NCBI RefSeq assembly: GCF_007750855.1 | Contig: NZ_CP036291.1 | Location: 4,154,001 to 4,218,000, forward strand | Direction: 5' to 3' | DNA from: Pirellulimonas nuda | GTDB lineage: Bacteria > Planctomycetota > Planctomycetia > Pirellulales > Lacipirellulaceae | DNA length: 64,000 nt | Part shown: piece by piece, positions 27,961 to 36,312 of the stretch | Layout: each line of letters starts with the position of its first letter | Position numbering within the stretch: position 1 is the stretch's first letter | Notes under the pieces: generated by a model | Database searches by the model: none | Told to the model about the DNA's origin: nothing | The model's input: the letters and a program-made list of their open reading frames with translations, nothing else | Program-made: the position numbers and the translations under genes

Positions 27961-30900
27961 GTGGGATTATTCCGCACGCTGGGGCTCGTCTCCGCCAAAC
28001 CAGCCGTCAAGCTCCGCCGCACCCGCGGCGTTTTTGAGCAGATGGAGCCCCGCCAGATGCTGGCCGGCGACGGCATTGCGCCGCCGCAGGTGCTGCTGGG
28101 GTCGGTCTACTTTGAGAACGACACCGGACAGGACCAAGAGGGCGACGTCATCCAGGTGTCGTTCGTCGGCGGCGCTGCGGGAACCACGCTCGACCGGCTG
28201 GTGATCAGCGGCGACAAACAGGGGGACGGCCTCTCCACCGGCGACGTGATCTTCGACACCGCCGATGGCGGCCTGGGAGACTTCGGCGCCGTAGGTCTGT
28301 CGGTCCTCTCGCACGACGGCTTCACCATCACCAGCATGACGGTGGTCGACGGCGGCTCGCAGATCATCTTCACGTTCGACGGCTTCGAGGCGGGCGAGAA
28401 GTTCGCCTTCACGCTCGACGCGGACGAGGCGCAGTATGTGGACGGCGACTCGATCGACGTCAACTCGATCGTCGAGGGTGGCGAGTTCCAGCGGTCGATC
28501 ATGACGGGCGAGTTTACTGCGCCCGACTACGACAAGCTGACCCTAACCGGGCAGTACTGGGACGCGTTCGACACGCGCCGCGACGACGCAGAGTCCGCGA
28601 CCGGCGGCTCGCTCGCCCTGCCCCGCGACTCCTACAGCACGCACGACGTGTACGTGAACTTCGTCTCGGCCGTGGACAAGACCAACCGCACCGCCGGCGC
28701 GGTGGCGTACGCGCCGCAGGTCCCCTTGGCCACGCTCTCCGGGTACGTCTACCACGACCGCTCGGACGACGGCAGCTTCGACCGCGACACGGAAGAGCCC
28801 ATCCCGGGCGTCACCGTTGAGCTGCTGGACGCAGAGGGCAACCCCACCGGCCGCACAACCACCACCGACGCCAACGGCTTCTACGAGTTCCGCGAGCTGC
28901 AGCCCGGCAAGTACGGCGTGCGTGAGTTCCAGCCCGCCGATTACTTCGACGGCAAGGACACCCCGGGCACGCACGGCGGCGTCGCCGCGAGCGAGGCCGC
29001 CGGCGTGGTCGACCGCATTACCGGCGCCATGCTCGGCTTCGGCGACAACGGCTTGGAGTACAACTTCGGCGAGCTGCTGGCCGGCAGCATCGCGGGCCGT
29101 GTCGGCGCGTCCAACGGCCCCGACTGCAACTTCGACAACCCAGACATCCCGCTCGAGGGCGTGCGGATCGACCTGCTCGACCAGAACGGGGCGTTCATCC
29201 GCTCCACCACCACGGACAGCCAGGGCCGGTACAAGTTTGAGGGGCTCAAGCCGGGCTCCTACCAGGTCAAGGAGCACCAGCCCGAGGGCTACTACGACGG
29301 CGGCGAGCGTGCCGGAACCGCCGGCGGCCAGGTCAGCAACGACCTGATCACCGCCATCGCGATCGGCTCGGCCGTCAACGCGGTGAACTACGACTTCTGC
29401 GAGAAGGTGGGCGCCGACCTCTCCGGCTACGTCTACCACGACCGCTCCGACGACGGCGTGTACGACCCCAGCGAGACGCCCATCGCCGGCGTCACGCTCA
29501 AGCTGCTGCGCAGCGACGGCACGGACACCGGCCAGCGCGCGGTGACCAACAGCCAGGGCTACTACCAGTTCACCAACCTCGACGCGGGCTCGTACTGCGT
29601 GATGGAGGTGCACCCCGACGGCTGGCTCGACGGGAAGGATACGGCCGGCTCGCACGGCGGCGAGGCGGACCCCGCGGTCGGCGCAGACATGATCTGCGAG
29701 ATCGCGCTCAACTTCGGCGACGACGCGGTCAACTACAACTTCGGCGAGCTGCTGCCCGGCAGCATCGCCGGTCGCGTGCACGTCGACCTCGACGGCGACT
29801 GCGAGTACGTCCCGGGCGAGCAACTGCTGTCCGGCGTCAAGATCGACCTGCTGGACGGCGACGGAAACTTCATCCGCTCCACCACCACCAACGCGCAGGG
29901 CGAGTACATCTTCACCGGGCTGCGCCCGGGCAAGTTCCAGGTGCGCGAGCACCAGCCCGAAGGTTACTACGACGGCGGAGAGAACGTCGGCACCGCCGGC
30001 GGCACGGCCAACAACGACTGGATCGTCGGCATCAACCTCGGCTCCGACCAGGACGCCGTGCGGTACGACTTCTGCGAGAAGCTGGGCGCCAACCTCTCCG
30101 GCTACGTCTACCACGACAGGTCGGACGACGGCGTGTTCGACACCACGGAGAGCCCCATCCCCGACGTGCTGCTCAAGCTGCTGCGCGGCGACGGCACGGA
30201 CACCGGCCTGCGCGCCACCACCAACGCCCAGGGCTACTACGAGTTCACCAACCTCGACGCCGGCAAGTATACGGTGATGGAGGTGCAGCCGGCCGCCTAC
30301 TACGACGGCAAGGACACCCCCGGCACCACCGGCGGCGCCGCCGACACGACGGTCGGCGGCGACATGATCAGCCAGATCATGCTCGCCTACGGCGACAACT
30401 CGCTGCGGAACAACTTCGGCGAGCTGCTGGCGGCCAGCATCGCGGGCCGCGTGCACGCCTCGACCGGGCCCGATTGTGACTTCGACAACCCAGAGATCCT
30501 GCTTGCGGGCGTCAAGATCGACCTGCTCGATGCGAACGGCAACTTCATCCGCTCCACCACCACCAACGAGCTGGGGCAGTACAGCTTCACCGGGCTGCGG
30601 CCCGGCACGTATCAGGTGTTCGAGCATCAGCCCACCGACTACTACGACGGCGGCGAACGCGCAGGCACCGCCGGAGGCGACGTCACCAACGACCGCGTCA
30701 CCGGCATCACGCTCGGCAGCGAGCAGGCCGCGGTAAACTACGACTTCTGCGAGAAGGTGGGCGCCGACCTCTCCGGCTACGTCTACCACGACCGCTCCGA
30801 CGACGGCGTGTACGACCCCACCGAGACCCCCATCGCCGGCGTCACGCTCAAGCTGCTGCGCAGCGACGGCACGGACACCGGCCAGCGCGCGGTGACCAAC

Positions 30901-33120
30901 AGCCAGGGCTACTACCGGTTCACCAACCTCGACGCGGGCTCGTACTGCGTGATGGAGGTCCACCCCGACGGCTGGCTCGACGGGAAGGATACGGCCGGCT
31001 CGCACGGCGGCGAGGCGGACCCCGCGGTCGGCGCAGACATGATCTGTGAGATCACGCTCAACTTCGGCGACGACGCGGTCAACTACAACTTCGGCGAGCT
31101 TCTGCCCGGCAGCATCGCCGGTCGCGCGCACGCCGACCTCGACGGCGACTGCGAGTACGACCCGGGCGAGCAACTTCTGTCCGGCGTCAAGATCGACCTG
31201 CTGGACGGCGACGGAAACTTCATCCGCTCCACCACCACCGACATCAAGGGCGAGTACAGCTTTACCGATCTTCGGCCCGGCAAGTACCAGGTGCGCGAGC
31301 ACCAGCCCACCGGCTACTACGACGGCGGCGAGAAGGCCGGCACCGCCGGCGGCACGGCCAACAACGACTGGATCGTCGGCATCAACCTCGGCTCCGACCA
31401 GGACGCCGTGCGGTACGACTTCTGCGAGCTGCCCCCGGCGATGCTCTCCGGCTACGTCTTCATCGACGGCGCCGTGATCTACTCCCCGGACGGCTCGGTG
31501 CCCGACGACCTGGCCTCGATCCGCGACGGCCAACGCACCGGCGACGACACGCCGCTGGCCGGCGTCACGGTCGAGCTGCGCAACGGCATCACCGGCGACC
31601 CGATCTTCGGCGAGGAGCTGCTGCCGGGCGTCTACCCGGACGGGCCCGTGCGGACCACCACCGACGCGAACGGCTTCTACAAGTTCAACGGGCTCTACGC
31701 CGCGGTCTACGCCGTGGTGGAGATTAGCCCCCCGGAACTCATCGACGGCATCGACACCCCGGGATCGCTGGGGGGGCTCGCCGTGAACGAGAACCCGTAC
31801 GGCCTTGGCCAATCGGGCGTCCCGGGCGAAGGCCCGGCCATCGGCGGCGACCTGCGCCTGATGCAGCTTCTGTACACCCAGGTCGGCACCGACGCGATCG
31901 TGCGGATCCAGCTCAAGGTGGGGCAAAGCTCCGTAGAGAACAACTTCAGCGAAGTGCGCGTCACCAAGCCGCTGATCCCGCCGCCGCAGCCGCTGCCCGA
32001 ACCGCCGCGGCCCGTGGTGTTCACCCCCCCCAACTTCGTGCCGCAGGCGCCGCTGATCCCGCTGCTGGTCACGCCCTCCACCCCGCGCAAGATCTACGAC
32101 GGCGTCGGCGTGATGGGCTACACCTGGCACCTGAGCGTGGTGAACGGCGGCGCCCCGCGTCACACAGCCGAAGAGGTCGAGGCGATGGCGCGGCTCGCGT
32201 CGGCGCGGTTCGACGCCGCTTCGTGGGAACGCGTGGCGCTCGACGAGGCGCAGTGGAAGCTGGTCGAGGACGACGCAGAACTGTCGCAGCTACGCGAAGA
32301 GCTGTTCGGCGACCCCAACGCCATCCCGATCGCGGGCGACTGGGACGGCGACGGGCGTGTTGAGATCGGCGTGTTTATCGACGGCCAGTGGCTGCTCGAC
32401 CTCGACGGCGACGGACGCTGGGGCCGGGGCGACCTGTGGGCCAAGCTCGGCACCAGGGACGACCTGCCGGTCACCGGCGACTGGGACGGCGACGGCAAGA
32501 CCGACATCGGCATCTTCGGCCCCGCCTGGCCGCTAGACCCGTGGGCGATCGAGCGCGAACCCGGACTCCCCGACGCAGAGAACCACCCGACGCGCCTCGC
32601 CGGCAAAATGAAGAACGTGCCGCCGAGCATCGAGGACGCCACCAGCGGCGGCCGGATCATGCGTCGCACCATCACGGGCCAGTACCGCGCAGACCTAATC
32701 GACCACGTCTTCCACTACGGCGCCCCGGGCGACGCGGCGGTGGCGGGCGACTGGAACGGCGACGGCATCCGCTCGGTCGGCGTCTTCCGCGACGGCGTGT
32801 GGGAGCTCGACGTCAACGGCGACGGCCGGTTTGACGAGCGCGACGCCACGGTGGCCTTCGGCGCCACGGGCGACATCCCCGTGGTCGGCGACTGGGACGG
32901 CGACGGCATCGACGACCTGGGCGTGTTCCGCGGCGGCCACTGGCTGGTCGACAGCAACGGCGACCGCGTGCTCGACGCCACCGACCAGGCGTTCGACCTG
33001 GGCGCCCCGGGCGACCGCCCGATCGCCGGCGACTGGGACGGCGACGGCGCCGACGAGCCGGCCGTGCTAGGCCCGGCAACCAGCGACGCCGAGGTAAGGC
33101 TCACCCAACGCGCCGGCTAA
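27961..33120 (+). CDS. Giant LEPR-XLL surface protein with nine SdrD B-like repeats and FG-GAP-like C-terminus
   Basis: 1,719 residues from a GTG start behind a strong AGGAGG site. The N-terminus carries the planctomycete LEPR-XLL signature (RTRGVFEQMEPRQMLAGDG, residues ~21-38), thought to mark exported giant proteins. After a beta-rich region come nine SdrD B-like Cna_B modules (~residues 258-1,325). Eight of them alternate between two types: one starting SGYVYHDRSDDG and ending NFGELL, the other starting SIAGRV and ending DFCEK. The ninth is divergent and longer. A Pro-rich linker leads to five GDW(D/N)GDG calcium-binding FG-GAP/VCBS-like repeats. It is probably a calcium-stabilised adhesin or stalk protein. 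The gene has a recent internal duplication (29395-30076 versus 30745-31426). Confidence 0.92.
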   Translation: MGLFRTLGLVSAKPAVKLRRTRGVFEQMEPRQMLAGDGIAPPQVLLGSVYFENDTGQDQEGDVIQVSFVGGAAGTTLDRLVISGDKQGDGLSTGDVIFDTADGGLGDFGAVGLSVLSHDGFTITSMTVVDGGSQIIFTFDGFEAGEKFAFTLDADEAQYVDGDSIDVNSIVEGGEFQRSIMTGEFTAPDYDKLTLTGQYWDAFDTRRDDAESATGGSLALPRDSYSTHDVYVNFVSAVDKTNRTAGAVAYAPQVPLATLSGYVYHDRSDDGSFDRDTEEPIPGVTVELLDAEGNPTGRTTTTDANGFYEFRELQPGKYGVREFQPADYFDGKDTPGTHGGVAASEAAGVVDRITGAMLGFGDNGLEYNFGELLAGSIAGRVGASNGPDCNFDNPDIPLEGVRIDLLDQNGAFIRSTTTDSQGRYKFEGLKPGSYQVKEHQPEGYYDGGERAGTAGGQVSNDLITAIAIGSAVNAVNYDFCEKVGADLSGYVYHDRSDDGVYDPSETPIAGVTLKLLRSDGTDTGQRAVTNSQGYYQFTNLDAGSYCVMEVHPDGWLDGKDTAGSHGGEADPAVGADMICEIALNFGDDAVNYNFGELLPGSIAGRVHVDLDGDCEYVPGEQLLSGVKIDLLDGDGNFIRSTTTNAQGEYIFTGLRPGKFQVREHQPEGYYDGGENVGTAGGTANNDWIVGINLGSDQDAVRYDFCEKLGANLSGYVYHDRSDDGVFDTTESPIPDVLLKLLRGDGTDTGLRATTNAQGYYEFTNLDAGKYTVMEVQPAAYYDGKDTPGTTGGAADTTVGGDMISQIMLAYGDNSLRNNFGELLAASIAGRVHASTGPDCDFDNPEILLAGVKIDLLDANGNFIRSTTTNELGQYSFTGLRPGTYQVFEHQPTDYYDGGERAGTAGGDVTNDRVTGITLGSEQAAVNYDFCEKVGADLSGYVYHDRSDDGVYDPTETPIAGVTLKLLRSDGTDTGQRAVTNSQGYYRFTNLDAGSYCVMEVHPDGWLDGKDTAGSHGGEADPAVGADMICEITLNFGDDAVNYNFGELLPGSIAGRAHADLDGDCEYDPGEQLLSGVKIDLLDGDGNFIRSTTTDIKGEYSFTDLRPGKYQVREHQPTGYYDGGEKAGTAGGTANNDWIVGINLGSDQDAVRYDFCELPPAMLSGYVFIDGAVIYSPDGSVPDDLASIRDGQRTGDDTPLAGVTVELRNGITGDPIFGEELLPGVYPDGPVRTTTDANGFYKFNGLYAAVYAVVEISPPELIDGIDTPGSLGGLAVNENPYGLGQSGVPGEGPAIGGDLRLMQLLYTQVGTDAIVRIQLKVGQSSVENNFSEVRVTKPLIPPPQPLPEPPRPVVFTPPNFVPQAPLIPLLVTPSTPRKIYDGVGVMGYTWHLSVVNGGAPRHTAEEVEAMARLASARFDAASWERVALDEAQWKLVEDDAELSQLREELFGDPNAIPIAGDWDGDGRVEIGVFIDGQWLLDLDGDGRWGRGDLWAKLGTRDDLPVTGDWDGDGKTDIGIFGPAWPLDPWAIEREPGLPDAENHPTRLAGKMKNVPPSIEDATSGGRIMRRTITGQYRADLIDHVFHYGAPGDAAVAGDWNGDGIRSVGVFRDGVWELDVNGDGRFDERDATVAFGATGDIPVVGDWDGDGIDDLGVFRGGHWLVDSNGDRVLDATDQAFDLGAPGDRPIAGDWDGDGADEPAVLGPATSDAEVRLTQRAG
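29395..30076 (+). repeat. Intragenic duplication, copy 1 (two SdrD-B modules)
   Basis: About 680 bp, offset by exactly 1,350 bp (450 codons) from copy 2 at 30745-31426. In the first ~480 bp only about a dozen mismatches are visible by eye, fewer than between any other modules of the gene, so it points to recent duplication or gene conversion. Confidence 0.8.
30745..31426 (+). repeat. Intragenic duplication, copy 2
   Basis: The partner of 29395-30076. Identity is highest across the SGYVYHDRSDDGVYDP module and in the last ~75 bp (NNDWIVGINLGSDQDAVRYD), with more divergence in between (around 31,235-31,290). Confidence 0.8.
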
Positions 33121-33163
33121 CCCAGGGGCGAGCCGCCGGCGTCAGCCGACGGAGCTGCGGCGT

Positions 33164-33397
33164 CTACCAACCCCGCCGGAAACCCCACGACGACCGGCGT
33201 GCGGGGGCCGCGTAGCCGCGGGAATAGCCGTTGGAGCTGCGCCGCTGGCGCAGTTCCCACTGCACCGAACCGTAGTTGATGCCCGAGATATTGGCGGTGC
33301 GGTGCGGGTTGTTCTTGCTGATGGTGATCGCGGACGCGGTGGGCGCCATCAACAAGACTAGGGCGAGGGCGGCCATCGGAAGCATGAGCTTGGGCAT
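33164..33397 (-). CDS. Small exported basic protein
   Basis: 77-residue product with a clear signal peptide (MPKLMLPMAALALVLLMAP, then TASA) and a short mature part (~54 residues) rich in Arg, Ser, Asn and Tyr, ending RRSSWGFRRGW. The start at 33397 has GGAG nine bases upstream; the longer open frame to 33586 lacks support. I do not recognise a family. It is convergent with the LEPR-XLL gene and might be a short planctomycete-specific secreted protein. Confidence 0.6.
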   Translation of the reverse strand: MPKLMLPMAALALVLLMAPTASAITISKNNPHRTANISGINYGSVQWELRQRRSSNGYSRGYAAPARRSSWGFRRGW

Positions 33398-33576
33398 TGG
33401 AGGTGCTCCGGAGAGTTTGGAGCCGCCCACGGGAATTGCCGATTCAGCGATGGGGCAGCCGGTAATCGTACGGCCCCAGGGCTGCGGGTCCAGCAAGAAA
33501 AAGCCGCAGCGCCAGCCCCTGGAGGTTTCGTGCCGTATTGGCGTGGCGTTTACGCAGCCAGTATAATCGAGACGCG

Positions 33577-33804
33577 ATGACGCCAACCCCCTTCATCAAA
33601 GGCCACTTCGATGGCCACTCGATCGTGCTGGACGAACCCGCCTCGCTAGCGGTGGGGCAGGAAGTGCGCGTGATTGTCGAACCATCGCCGCTAGTCGCGC
33701 CCCCCAAACCCGCTCGGCCGAGCCTTGCAGGGTTTGCAAAGGGGATGTTCGCCATGAGCGACGACTTCAACGAACCGCTCGACGACTTCGCGGAGTACCG
33801 GTGA
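33577..33804 (+). CDS. Putative antitoxin of a VapBC-like pair
   Basis: 75-residue protein upstream of and overlapping a PIN-domain toxin gene (GTGA overlap at 33801-33804). The N-terminal part (FIKGHFDGHSIVLDEPASLAVGQEVRV) resembles a short beta-barrel DNA-binding fold of the AbrB/DUF104 type. The C-terminal part (GFAKGMFAMSDDFNEPLDDF) looks like the toxin-binding tail often seen with PIN toxins. It probably neutralises the toxin and represses the operon. The start at 33577 drops a 13-codon extension. Confidence 0.75.
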   Translation: MTPTPFIKGHFDGHSIVLDEPASLAVGQEVRVIVEPSPLVAPPKPARPSLAGFAKGMFAMSDDFNEPLDDFAEYR

Positions 33805-34193
33805 GCCAGGTCCTGATCGACACCCAGGCCCTGATCTGGTTCGCAGAAAACGCACCAGCGCTATCGGCGGCTGCAAGGGCGCTGGTCGATGACCCCAATA
33901 CAGTTCGCTTGGCAAGCTCGGCAAGTCTGTGGGAAATGGCGATCAAGATCCGTCTCGGCAAGCTGACCTTGAGATCTGGATCTTTACGGCGATTCGCGAT
34001 CATGCTGCGGGATCACGACGTTGAGGTGCTTGACGTGTCAACGAACGACGCTATCGGCGTTGGCGACCTGCCTACCGGTGAGCACAAAGACCCGTTCGAT
34101 CGCCTGCTTGCGGCGCAGTGCTTGGGACGTCGCCTGACCCTCGTATCGATTGACACCGCATTCGACGCCTACGGCGTGCGGAGAGTGTGGTAG
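33801..34193 (+). CDS. PIN-domain RNase toxin (VapC-like)
   Basis: 130 residues from a GTG start that overlaps the antitoxin stop by four bases. PIN motifs: LIDTQALIWF with the first catalytic Asp, SASLWEMAIKIRLGKL with the conserved Glu, and DPFDRLLAAQ and SIDTAFDAYG with later acidic residues. It is expected to be a metal-dependent endoribonuclease held inactive by the upstream product. Length is typical of VapC. It is convergent with the minus-strand operon that ends at 34283. Confidence 0.88.
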   Translation: MSQVLIDTQALIWFAENAPALSAAARALVDDPNTVRLASSASLWEMAIKIRLGKLTLRSGSLRRFAIMLRDHDVEVLDVSTNDAIGVGDLPTGEHKDPFDRLLAAQCLGRRLTLVSIDTAFDAYGVRRVW

Positions 34194-34282
34194 CGACTCA
34201 TGGTTCGAGAACCGCTAACGGCATCGAAGAAACGCCCTCTGAGCTCCAACGCTGGCGCGAGCTGCACTAAGAGCGGGCGGCC

Positions 34283-34453
34283 TCAGCTCGCCTTCAAGCG
34301 GCTGATCTCTTCCATCGCCGCGGCGATCTCGGCTTCGAGCTGGCGTACCTCTTCGGGGTCGTCCATCTGCTGCTTGGCGCCGGAGAGCTTCTGCTGCAAG
34401 TCGACCAGCTTCTTCCGCAGCACTTCGCTGCGCTTCTTGGCTTTCTTGTCCAT
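34283..34453 (-). CDS. 56-residue charged coiled-coil microprotein
   Basis: Reads MDKKAKKRSEVLRKKL, then a helical, heptad-like stretch rich in Lys, Glu, Gln and Leu, ending EEISRLKAS. The start codon overlaps the stop of the upstream membrane-protein gene as TAATG (1-base overlap), which suggests translational coupling. SlyX-like or another small coiled-coil role is possible but not established. There is no cysteine or catalytic motif. Confidence 0.7.
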   Translation of the reverse strand: MDKKAKKRSEVLRKKLVDLQQKLSGAKQQMDDPEEVRQLEAEIAAAMEEISRLKAS

Positions 34454-35022
34454 TACGCGTAGCTCGCTAGATGAGGTGCGTCGAGTGGGGCCATCACAGT
34501 CGCGGCCGAGGCGGCGGGCTTGGGGATGTGGGGGATCGACTTGAGGACCGCCCCCAGCACGAAGATCGCCAACAGCGCGGCCAGCGTGATGTTCAGCCAG
34601 AACCTCGACTTCGCCTGCATCCGCGCGGCCAGCGAGGTCTTACCCGCCAGCAATGCGGCGAGCGCGAACACTGCCAGGGCCAGCAAGAACTTGGCGCCGA
34701 ACAACGCGTGGTACAGCGGCGGCAGCTTCTGGTTGCCGGTGTAGATCACCCAGAAGTTGTAGGCGCCGCTGAGGATCAACAGCCCCGTGCAGGCCCCCAC
34801 GCAGCCGGCCCACGCACGCCGCCCGCCGGAGTAGAGGTCGCCCCCCGCCGCACGGGGCGCGGCCACCCACCACAGGTAGACGATCCCCCCCAGCAGCGTG
34901 GCGCCGCAGGTGGTGTGGATGACGCGGGAAACGAGCGCCGCGAAGTACGCGGCGTCGAATACCGGAAGGGGGACAGCAGCGGGCGCCAACGGCGTGGTCT
35001 GAGCGAGTAAGAGATCGAGCAT
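34453..35022 (-). CDS. Four-helix integral membrane protein
   Basis: 189 residues with four hydrophobic helices at about 28-55 (VSRVIHTTCGATLLGGIVYL), 65-92 (CVGACTGLLILSGAYNFWVI), 103-126 (ALFGAKFLLALAVFALAALL) and 142-163 (LNITLAALLAIFVLGAVL). His36 in the first helix and His104 just before the third recall heme- or copper-linked CopD-like membrane proteins, but this is only a resemblance. It lies 63 bp after cca and is coupled to the microprotein downstream. Confidence 0.75.
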   Translation of the reverse strand: MLDLLLAQTTPLAPAAVPLPVFDAAYFAALVSRVIHTTCGATLLGGIVYLWWVAAPRAAGGDLYSGGRRAWAGCVGACTGLLILSGAYNFWVIYTGNQKLPPLYHALFGAKFLLALAVFALAALLAGKTSLAARMQAKSRFWLNITLAALLAIFVLGAVLKSIPHIPKPAASAATVMAPLDAPHLASYA

Positions 35023-35085
35023 AGAGGGTCCGATGGGAGCGTCGCGGTGCGATCGGTCGATCCTAAGTCCGCCCCGCCGCGGCGT

Positions 35086-36312
35086 CTACCCGCGGCCCGC
35101 CGCGGCCAGCGCCAGGGCGATCGCATCGTCCCGCGTCGCGATGGTCCCCTCAAGCTGCGCCTCCCGCACCACCCGCAGCAGCCGACCCACGGTCGGCCCC
35201 GCCGCGATCCCCGCCTCGATCAGGTCCGTGCCATCCAGCAGCGGCGCCGGGTTCAGCTCCTCCGGCGGTAGCGCCAGCTTCTCTCGGCAGACGAGCGTTC
35301 CGGCCGTCGGCCCCCCGGCGCGGGCCTCGATCAGGTCGATCAGCGTGCCTGCCTCGGGCGCGATCAACAGCGGCTGCAGTTGCGGCCAGGAGAGGTCCTC
35401 GGCCGCGGCCAACGCATCGGCGTTGGCGTTCATCCACCCCACCGCCGCGGCGAGGGCGTTGGAGAGCCGCAACCGCTGGGTCATCTCCGCAACAACGCGC
35501 GGCAGAGCGCCCCAGGTGAGCACCGCCAGCGCGGCCGCGGTCGAAGGCCAGTCGAGCCGATCAAGCGTCCACATCGCTACCTCACGCTCGGCCTCCGGGC
35601 GCCCGGCGAATTCCGGCAGCACGTGCTCCAGCAGCCCGCACTGGGCGAGCAGCTCCAGGGCCCGCCGGCGGCCCGGGCAGGCGAGCATCCGCACCAGCTC
35701 TGCCGCCACGCGTTCGGCGCTCACCGCGGAGAGCTCCTCGGCGTGCCGGCTGATCGCGGCGAAGGTGTCTGCCTCGATCTCGAAGTCCAGCGTCGCCGCG
35801 AACCGCACGGCCCGCAGCATCCGCAGCTTGTCTTCGTCGAAGCGGGCCTCCGGGTCGCCGATCGCGCGCACCACGCGTGCCGCCAGGTCCTCGGCGCCCC
35901 CGACGTAGTCGATCACGTGGTCGTCGGCCGGGTCGTAGAACATGCCGTTGATGGTGAAGTCGCGGCGGCGGGCGTCCTGCTCGGCGTCGGTGAACTCGAC
36001 ACGATCGGGCCGGCGGCCGTCCGAGTACCCCACGTCCTTGCGGAAGGTGGCCACCTCGATCTGCCCCGCGCCCCGCCGCCCCTTGACCGTGATCACGCCA
36101 AACGCGGCGCCGATGGCGATGGTGCGTTGCTTGCCGAAGACCTGCCGCACCTGATCGGGCGTGGCGCTGGTGGCGACGTCGTAGTCTTTGGGCGTTTTGC
36201 CCAAGAGCGCGTCGCGGACGCACCCGCCGGCCCACAACGCCTGGTAGCCGGCCGCGCGGAGGCGGGCGGCGACGTCGGCGGCGAAATCGCGTTGGCGGTC
36301 GGGGTTGATCAT
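35086..36312 (-). CDS. cca: CCA-adding enzyme / poly(A) polymerase family nucleotidyltransferase
   Basis: 408-residue class II tRNA nucleotidyltransferase family protein, adding or repairing the 3' CCA of tRNAs. The head domain has GGCVRDALLGKTPKDYDVA with catalytic Asp43 and Asp45, then RRDFTINGMFYDP, the ERxD-like motif around RFDEDKLRMLRAVRFAA, and the helical neck and body. In some bacteria, similar proteins act as poly(A) polymerase or split A- and CC-adding enzymes; sequence alone does not settle which. The ATG overlaps the addA stop by four bases (ATGA), so it is in the addB-addA transcript. Confidence 0.92.
   Translation of the reverse strand: MINPDRQRDFAADVAARLRAAGYQALWAGGCVRDALLGKTPKDYDVATSATPDQVRQVFGKQRTIAIGAAFGVITVKGRRGAGQIEVATFRKDVGYSDGRRPDRVEFTDAEQDARRRDFTINGMFYDPADDHVIDYVGGAEDLAARVVRAIGDPEARFDEDKLRMLRAVRFAATLDFEIEADTFAAISRHAEELSAVSAERVAAELVRMLACPGRRRALELLAQCGLLEHVLPEFAGRPEAEREVAMWTLDRLDWPSTAAALAVLTWGALPRVVAEMTQRLRLSNALAAAVGWMNANADALAAAEDLSWPQLQPLLIAPEAGTLIDLIEARAGGPTAGTLVCREKLALPPEELNPAPLLDGTDLIEAGIAAGPTVGRLLRVVREAQLEGTIATRDDAIALALAAAGRG

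Noticed and set aside
28543..32163. 1,206-codon antisense frame across the LEPR-XLL gene
   Set aside because: It mirrors the repeat-rich, GC-biased sense gene; Val/Ala/Gly-rich nonsense with no start signal or domain, a known artefact of high-GC repeats.
27961..33120. CRISPR array or tandem-repeat mobile element, because of the many repeated segments
   Set aside because: The repeats are in-frame protein modules with coding conservation and no short repeat-spacer pattern; no cas genes are present.
34453..35022. CopD copper-resistance protein as a firm call for the four-helix membrane protein
   Set aside because: Only a weak resemblance through helix-associated His residues; no copper-binding motif or copC partner, so it is left as an uncharacterised membrane protein.
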